This document shows, piece by piece, positions 4,123 to 7,334 of a stretch of DNA of 7,334 nt; the stretch's first letter is position 1; the number at the start of each line of letters is the position of its first letter. Both the position numbers and the translations under genes were made by a program. Source of the stretch: Accumulibacter sp032229525 (lineage in GTDB: Bacteria > Pseudomonadota > Gammaproteobacteria > Burkholderiales > Rhodocyclaceae). The stretch lies in contig NZ_JAVTWB010000166.1 in NCBI RefSeq assembly GCF_032229525.1, positions 1 through 7,334 of the forward strand, written 5' to 3'. The notes below the pieces were generated by a model that was not told the DNA's origin, searched no databases, and worked only from the letters and a program-made list of their open reading frames with translations.

Positions 4123-5610
4123 ATGAAAATTAGCAACCTCCCTCCAAATGTCGGCAGGGTCCTGTCGGTGCGTGGCAGCGTTGTGGATGTACGCTTCGAC
4201 GGACGTTTGCCGCCCATTCATTCCGTGCTGCGCACGGGGGACGACAAGCAGATCGTGATCGAAGTGCAGACGCAGCGTGATGCGCATCATGTACGCGGCA
4301 TTGCCTTGACACCCACACAAGGTCTGGCACGTGGCATGGCAGTGGAAGACACGGGCGGGCCGCTGCTGGCGCCAGTAGGCAAGACGATTCTCTCGCGTAT
4401 GTTTGACGTATTCGGCAACGCCATTGATCGCCAAGGGGCCTTGTCCGATGTCGAGTGGCGCTCGGTACACCGGCCGCCGCCGCCGCTGGCCCGCCGCTCC
4501 ACCAAATCGGAAATTTTCGAGACGGGCATCAAGGTCATCGACGTCCTGATGCCGCTTGAGCGCGGCGGCAAGGCGGGCCTGTTTGGCGGCGCGGGCGTGG
4601 GCAAGACCGTATTGCTGACGGAAATGATCCATAACATGATCGGGCATCACGACGGTGTCAGCATTTTTTGCGGCATCGGCGAGCGCTGCCGCGAAGGCGA
4701 AGAGCTCTACCGTGACATGAAAGCTGCAGGCGTGTTGCCGAACATGGTGATGGTCTTTGGACAGATGAACGAACCGCCGGGCAGCCGCTTTCGCGTTGGC
4801 CATGCCGCGCTGACCATGGCCGAATATTTCCGCGACGATGAGCATCGCGACGTGCTGCTGCTGGTCGACAATATCTTTCGCTTTATCCAGGCCGGCATGG
4901 AAGTATCCGGTTTGATGGGGCAAATGCCGTCCCGTCTCGGTTATCAGCCGACCATGGGTACCGAACTGGCCGGACTGGAAGAGCGCATCGCCAACACCGA
5001 CACCGGCGCCATCACTTCGATCCAGGCGGTGTATGTGCCGGCGGACGATTTCACCGATCCGGCGGCGGTGCATACCTTCGCCCATCTTTCCGCCTCCATC
5101 GTGCTCTCGCGCAAGCGCGCCAGCGAAGGGCTTTTTCCTGCCATTGATCCGCTGCAGTCCAGTTCGCGCATGGCGACGCCGGGCATCGTCGGCGAGCGCC
5201 ACTATGCCCTGGCACAGGAAATCCGCCACACGCTGGCGCAGTATGCGGAACTCAAGGACATCATTGCGATGCTCGGCCTCGAACAGCTTTCGCCGGAGGA
5301 TCGCCAGGTGGTCGCTCGTGCCCGCCGCCTCGAGCGCTTTCTGACCCAGCCTTTTTTCACGACCGAACAGTTCACCAATCTGAAAGGAAAACTGGTCAGC
5401 CTGAAGGACGCGCTTGATGGTTGCGAACGCATCCTGCGCGATGAATTCAAGGACACCCCGGAAAGCGCGTTTTACATGATCGGCAAGATCGATGAAGCGA
5501 AGAGAACGGCTCCCCCCGAGCAAGCCGCCAAGGAAGTCGACGCCAAACCCGCCGCCGAGGCCAGGCCTGATGCAACCCCCGAAACAGCTGCAGTCACCGA
5601 TGAATCTTAA
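4123..5610 (+). CDS. atpD: N-ATPase (alternative F1F0 ATPase) beta subunit
   Basis: Catalytic subunit of F1 at the alpha-beta interface, synthesising or hydrolysing ATP while the rotor turns. Length is 495 residues versus ~460 in housekeeping beta. Residues 1-80 form the beta-barrel. The P-loop GGAGVGKT is at 155-162 (K161), the catalytic glutamate of GERCREG is E187, Walker B LLLVD ends at D249, and RLGYQPTMGTEL follows. The usual DELSEED lever is changed to EQLSPED (387-393). A ~30-residue Ala/Pro/Glu-rich tail extends beyond the usual end. The alternative-type assignment comes from the operon order, with atpQ and atpR downstream. The start at 4123 follows a weak GGATGAG site; the ATG at 4116 reads into a stop. 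It is the first gene of the operon, overlaps atpC by 11 bases and lies downstream of transposase debris. Such N-ATPases pump Na+ or H+ and usually accompany a normal F-ATPase. Confidence 0.95.
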   Translation: MKISNLPPNVGRVLSVRGSVVDVRFDGRLPPIHSVLRTGDDKQIVIEVQTQRDAHHVRGIALTPTQGLARGMAVEDTGGPLLAPVGKTILSRMFDVFGNAIDRQGALSDVEWRSVHRPPPPLARRSTKSEIFETGIKVIDVLMPLERGGKAGLFGGAGVGKTVLLTEMIHNMIGHHDGVSIFCGIGERCREGEELYRDMKAAGVLPNMVMVFGQMNEPPGSRFRVGHAALTMAEYFRDDEHRDVLLLVDNIFRFIQAGMEVSGLMGQMPSRLGYQPTMGTELAGLEERIANTDTGAITSIQAVYVPADDFTDPAAVHTFAHLSASIVLSRKRASEGLFPAIDPLQSSSRMATPGIVGERHYALAQEIRHTLAQYAELKDIIAMLGLEQLSPEDRQVVARARRLERFLTQPFFTTEQFTNLKGKLVSLKDALDGCERILRDEFKDTPESAFYMIGKIDEAKRTAPPEQAAKEVDAKPAAEARPDATPETAAVTDES

Positions 5611-5989
5611 GATTCTGTTGCCGTTCCAGGTATTCGACGAAAAGACCGGTGTGTCGTGCATCGTCGCGGAGACGCGCGAGGGTTCGTTCGGGCTTCTGCC
5701 ACAGCGGCTCGACTGCGTGGCGGTACTGGTGCCCGGAATCCTGACCTATGAGACCGAAGCCGGTGATGAAATTTTTGTCGCCGTCGATGAAGGGGTGCTG
5801 GTCAAGGCCGGCGCGGAGGTGCTGATTTCGGTACGCCGCGCACTGGGCGGAAAGGATCTCGGTCAACTACGCACGGCGGTCGACAAGGAGTTTCTGACCA
5901 TTGACGAGCAGGAGCAGAGCGTACGTACGGTCATGGCCAAACTGGAAAGCGGATTTCTGCGCCGCTTCGCAGCCTTTCACCATGATTGA
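5600..5989 (+). CDS. atpC: N-ATPase epsilon subunit
   Basis: A 129-residue central-stalk subunit that links the gamma rotor to the c-ring and regulates hydrolysis. The N-terminal beta-sandwich (residues 1-85) contains LPFQVFDEKTG, the EGSFGLLPQRLDCVAVLVPGIL segment with its family GLLP turn, and an AVDEGVLVK strand. Residues 87-129 give the helical C-terminus (GQLRTAVDKEFLTIDEQEQ and following). The start is the ATG at 5600, which overlaps the end of atpD by 11 bases. An in-frame upstream start at 5492 would lie entirely inside atpD and is rejected. No strong Shine-Dalgarno is seen, so coupling to atpD translation is likely. The placement directly after atpD, as in other F-ATPases, supports the call. 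The sequence is divergent from standard epsilon, as expected for this subtype. Confidence 0.9.
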   Translation: MNLKILLPFQVFDEKTGVSCIVAETREGSFGLLPQRLDCVAVLVPGILTYETEAGDEIFVAVDEGVLVKAGAEVLISVRRALGGKDLGQLRTAVDKEFLTIDEQEQSVRTVMAKLESGFLRRFAAFHHD

Positions 5990-6320
5990 CGAACCCACCG
6001 GCAAGGCATCGAAAAGCGCTTCAGCCTTCGCCGACAAGATAGCCGCCAAGGCGGCGCGCAAGCTCAAGGCGCGGCGCAACGCCGCGCCGGGCACCTGGTT
6101 CGGGCTGGGCATGATGGGCCTGGTCGGCTGGTCGGTAAGCGTACCGACCTTGCTCGGTGCGGCACTCGGACTGTGGGTGGACAAACACCACCCAGGCCAG
6201 CATTCCTGGACCCTGGCCTTGTTGATGGCGGGGCTCGCGATCGGCTGTCTGAATGCCTGGCACTGGGTAGACAAGGAAGACAAGGCGATGCGGGAGGAAG
6301 CGGAAGATGACGATGAATGA
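5982..6320 (+). CDS. atpQ: AtpQ, AtpI-like membrane protein of N-ATPase
   Basis: A 112-residue membrane protein found in N-ATPase operons. A positively charged N-terminal segment (residues 8-33, many Lys, Arg and Ala) is followed by two membrane helices at about 39-65 (WFGLGMMGLVGWSVSVPTLL and following) and 75-96, joined by a short WVDKHHPG turn. An acidic tail ends EEAEDDDE. The fold resembles AtpI, which assists c-ring assembly in standard operons, so a similar chaperone role is inferred. The start at 5982 overlaps the atpC stop by eight bases; a further in-frame start at 5901 lies inside atpC and adds no conserved sequence. Its position after atpC and before atpR matches the known atpDCQRBEFAG order. 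Confidence 0.85.
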   Translation: MIDEPTGKASKSASAFADKIAAKAARKLKARRNAAPGTWFGLGMMGLVGWSVSVPTLLGAALGLWVDKHHPGQHSWTLALLMAGLAIGCLNAWHWVDKEDKAMREEAEDDDE

Positions 6321-6627
6321 CCTGTTCGCATTGGTGCTGGCGGGCATGGCAGGTTTTGCACTCGGCGTGGTTTTCTTCGGCGGCCTGTGGTGGACGGTAC
6401 AAAAAGCCGTTTCGTCGCGACGACCGGCGCTACTGTTCCTTGGCAGCCTGCTATTACGTATGAGCCTGGCGCTGGCGGGGTTTTATGCGGTCGGCCACTC
6501 GGATTGGCAGCGGCTGCTGGCGTGTTTGTTCGGCTTTGTAGTCGTGCGTTTCGTCGCGGTGCGCTTGACTCGCCCACCAGTCAAAGGGGAAAACCACCGC
6601 ACACAGGAGATGAGCCATGCGCCTTAG
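6307..6627 (+). CDS. atpR: AtpR, small membrane protein of N-ATPase
   Basis: A 106-residue protein with three predicted membrane helices: about 6-31 (Gly- and Phe-rich), 41-62 and 67-86. Helix 2 carries Arg51 in the middle of an otherwise hydrophobic stretch (LLLRMSLALAG), and helix 3 carries Arg81 in VVVRFVAVRL. Buried arginines are a reported trait of AtpR and have been proposed to interact with the ion-binding carboxylate of the c subunit during assembly. The role stays a hypothesis. The start can be ATG 6307 or ATG 6313, two codons later; a GGAAG precedes 6307. It overlaps atpQ by 14 bases and atpB by 11. Its C-terminal ~18 residues are polar and share DNA with the atpB ribosome site. AtpR appears only in this ATPase class, which makes it the best marker for the assignment. 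Confidence 0.85.
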   Translation: MTMNDLFALVLAGMAGFALGVVFFGGLWWTVQKAVSSRRPALLFLGSLLLRMSLALAGFYAVGHSDWQRLLACLFGFVVVRFVAVRLTRPPVKGENHRTQEMSHAP

Positions 6628-7312
6628 CCCGGACGAGATCATTTTCTGGCAGCACGGATTTTTCAAGCTCAATGGCACTATCGTGTTCACTTGGGGGCTG
6701 ATGCTGCTGCTGACCGTCGGCTCCCTGTTGATCACACGCAAGCTTTCCACCGGGCTGAAACGCTCGCGCTGGCAGAACTTTCTTGAAATCGTCGTCACTG
6801 GCATCGAACAACAGATTGAAGATGTCGGCCTACCCCAGGCGCGGAAATTCCTCCCCTTTCTTGGCACCTTGTTCCTGTTTGTTGCCAGCGCTGCGCTGTG
6901 CACCGTCATTCCCGGCTATGAACCGCCGACCGGTTCGCTGTCGACCACGGCGGCGCTGGCGCTGTGCGTGCTGGTGGCGGTACCGCTGTTCGGCATCGAA
7001 GACCAGGGCCTGGGCGGCTACCTCAAGTCCTACATCGAGCCAACGGTGATCATGCTGCCGTTCAACATCATCAGTGAAATCTCGCGCACCCTGGCACTGG
7101 CGGTGCGCCTGTTCGGCAACATGATGAGCGGCTCGATGATCATTGCCATCCTGCTGACCATCACGCCATTCGTTTTCCCGATTTTGATGACCCTGCTCGG
7201 CCTGCTTACGGGCATGGTGCAGGCCTACATTTTCAGCATTCTCGCTGCCGTCTACATCGCCGCCGCGATGCGCGTTCGCAAGCCACGAATCAGTGCCGAA
7301 CCCGCGCCTTGA
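6617..7312 (+). CDS. atpB: N-ATPase subunit a (F0 ion channel stator)
   Basis: The 231-residue membrane stator that, with the c-ring, forms the two ion half-channels. It is shorter than E. coli subunit a (271), mostly at the N-terminus. Hydrophobic segments lie at about 19-40, 84-103, 108-127 and then the long helical hairpin. The essential arginine is R164 in LAVRLFGNMMSG, equivalent to E. coli Arg210. The conserved Gln of the last helix is Q202 in GMVQAYIF. E. coli Glu219 and His245 positions hold Ser173 and Gly195, a pattern common outside enterics. An AGGAG site lies 8 bases before the ATG, and the start overlaps the atpR end by 11 bases. It leads directly to the expected atpE gene. Ion specificity is decided mainly by the c subunit, which is outside the window. 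Confidence 0.95.
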   Translation: MRLSPDEIIFWQHGFFKLNGTIVFTWGLMLLLTVGSLLITRKLSTGLKRSRWQNFLEIVVTGIEQQIEDVGLPQARKFLPFLGTLFLFVASAALCTVIPGYEPPTGSLSTTAALALCVLVAVPLFGIEDQGLGGYLKSYIEPTVIMLPFNIISEISRTLALAVRLFGNMMSGSMIIAILLTITPFVFPILMTLLGLLTGMVQAYIFSILAAVYIAAAMRVRKPRISAEPAP

Positions 7313-7334
7313 AACAACCATTACCAAAGAGAGC
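7313..7334 (+). promoter_or_regulatory. Leader of the next gene, probably atpE
   Basis: After the atpB stop, the last bases of the window end in AAAGAGAGC, a plausible ribosome site. By the known N-ATPase order the next gene should be atpE (c subunit), but its start codon lies beyond the edge. No hairpin is present, so transcription should continue. Confidence 0.4.

Noticed and set aside
5492..5599. A longer start of atpC at 5492
   Set aside because: The added residues lie within the atpD coding region and have no epsilon-like content. The start at 5600 gives normal length and a typical overlap.
4099..5661. A 520-codon open frame on the minus strand covering atpD
   Set aside because: It is a GC-rich mirror of atpD. 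The composition is His- and Arg-rich with no domain, and it lies fully under a conserved catalytic gene with clear motifs.

Overview
The window looks like chromosomal DNA from a GC-rich proteobacterium, most likely a betaproteobacterium or a close gammaproteobacterial relative. This rests on codon use, Shine-Dalgarno sites and gene families. The species cannot be named from the sequence. The window divides into an accessory, partly decayed half (about 1-4100) and a compact, intact operon (4123 to the right edge).

Left half. A small conserved-looking protein (53-277) is followed by a degraded piece of an M20-family amidohydrolase that has lost its middle (about 375-608). Next comes a complete GH13 alpha-amylase-type glycosidase (667-2010) with all its catalytic acids but an unusual Asn-to-His change in conserved region I. 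A short coiled-coil, stress-type protein lies on the minus strand (2338-2622). It is divergent from a small lipoprotein made almost entirely of collagen-like Gly-X-Thr triplets (3183-3506), which is closed by a strong 14-bp-stem hairpin. The 560-base divergent region between them holds two copies of a near-palindromic motif and a two-codon minigene with its own ribosome site. After the hairpin come two gene remnants: the first 25 codons of a response regulator, and the last ~100 codons of a Tn3-family transposase on the other strand.

Right half. Five overlapping plus-strand genes encode beta, epsilon, AtpQ, AtpR and subunit a, in the order atpD-atpC-atpQ-atpR-atpB. This is the signature of the alternative 'N-ATPase' type of F1F0 ATPase (known order atpDCQRBEFAG), a second, laterally mobile ATPase carried alongside the housekeeping enzyme. 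The window stops just before the expected c-subunit gene (atpE), so the coupling ion (Na+ or H+) cannot be read here. Every junction overlaps by 8-14 bases, which implies translational coupling. The operon lies immediately downstream of the transposase remnant, consistent with arrival in or near mobile DNA.

The most interesting items are the N-ATPase operon and its variant beta subunit, the collagen-like lipoprotein, the repeated palindromic motif, the GH13 active-site substitution and the two internally broken genes. I found no CRISPR array, rRNA, tRNA or clear new defence system.
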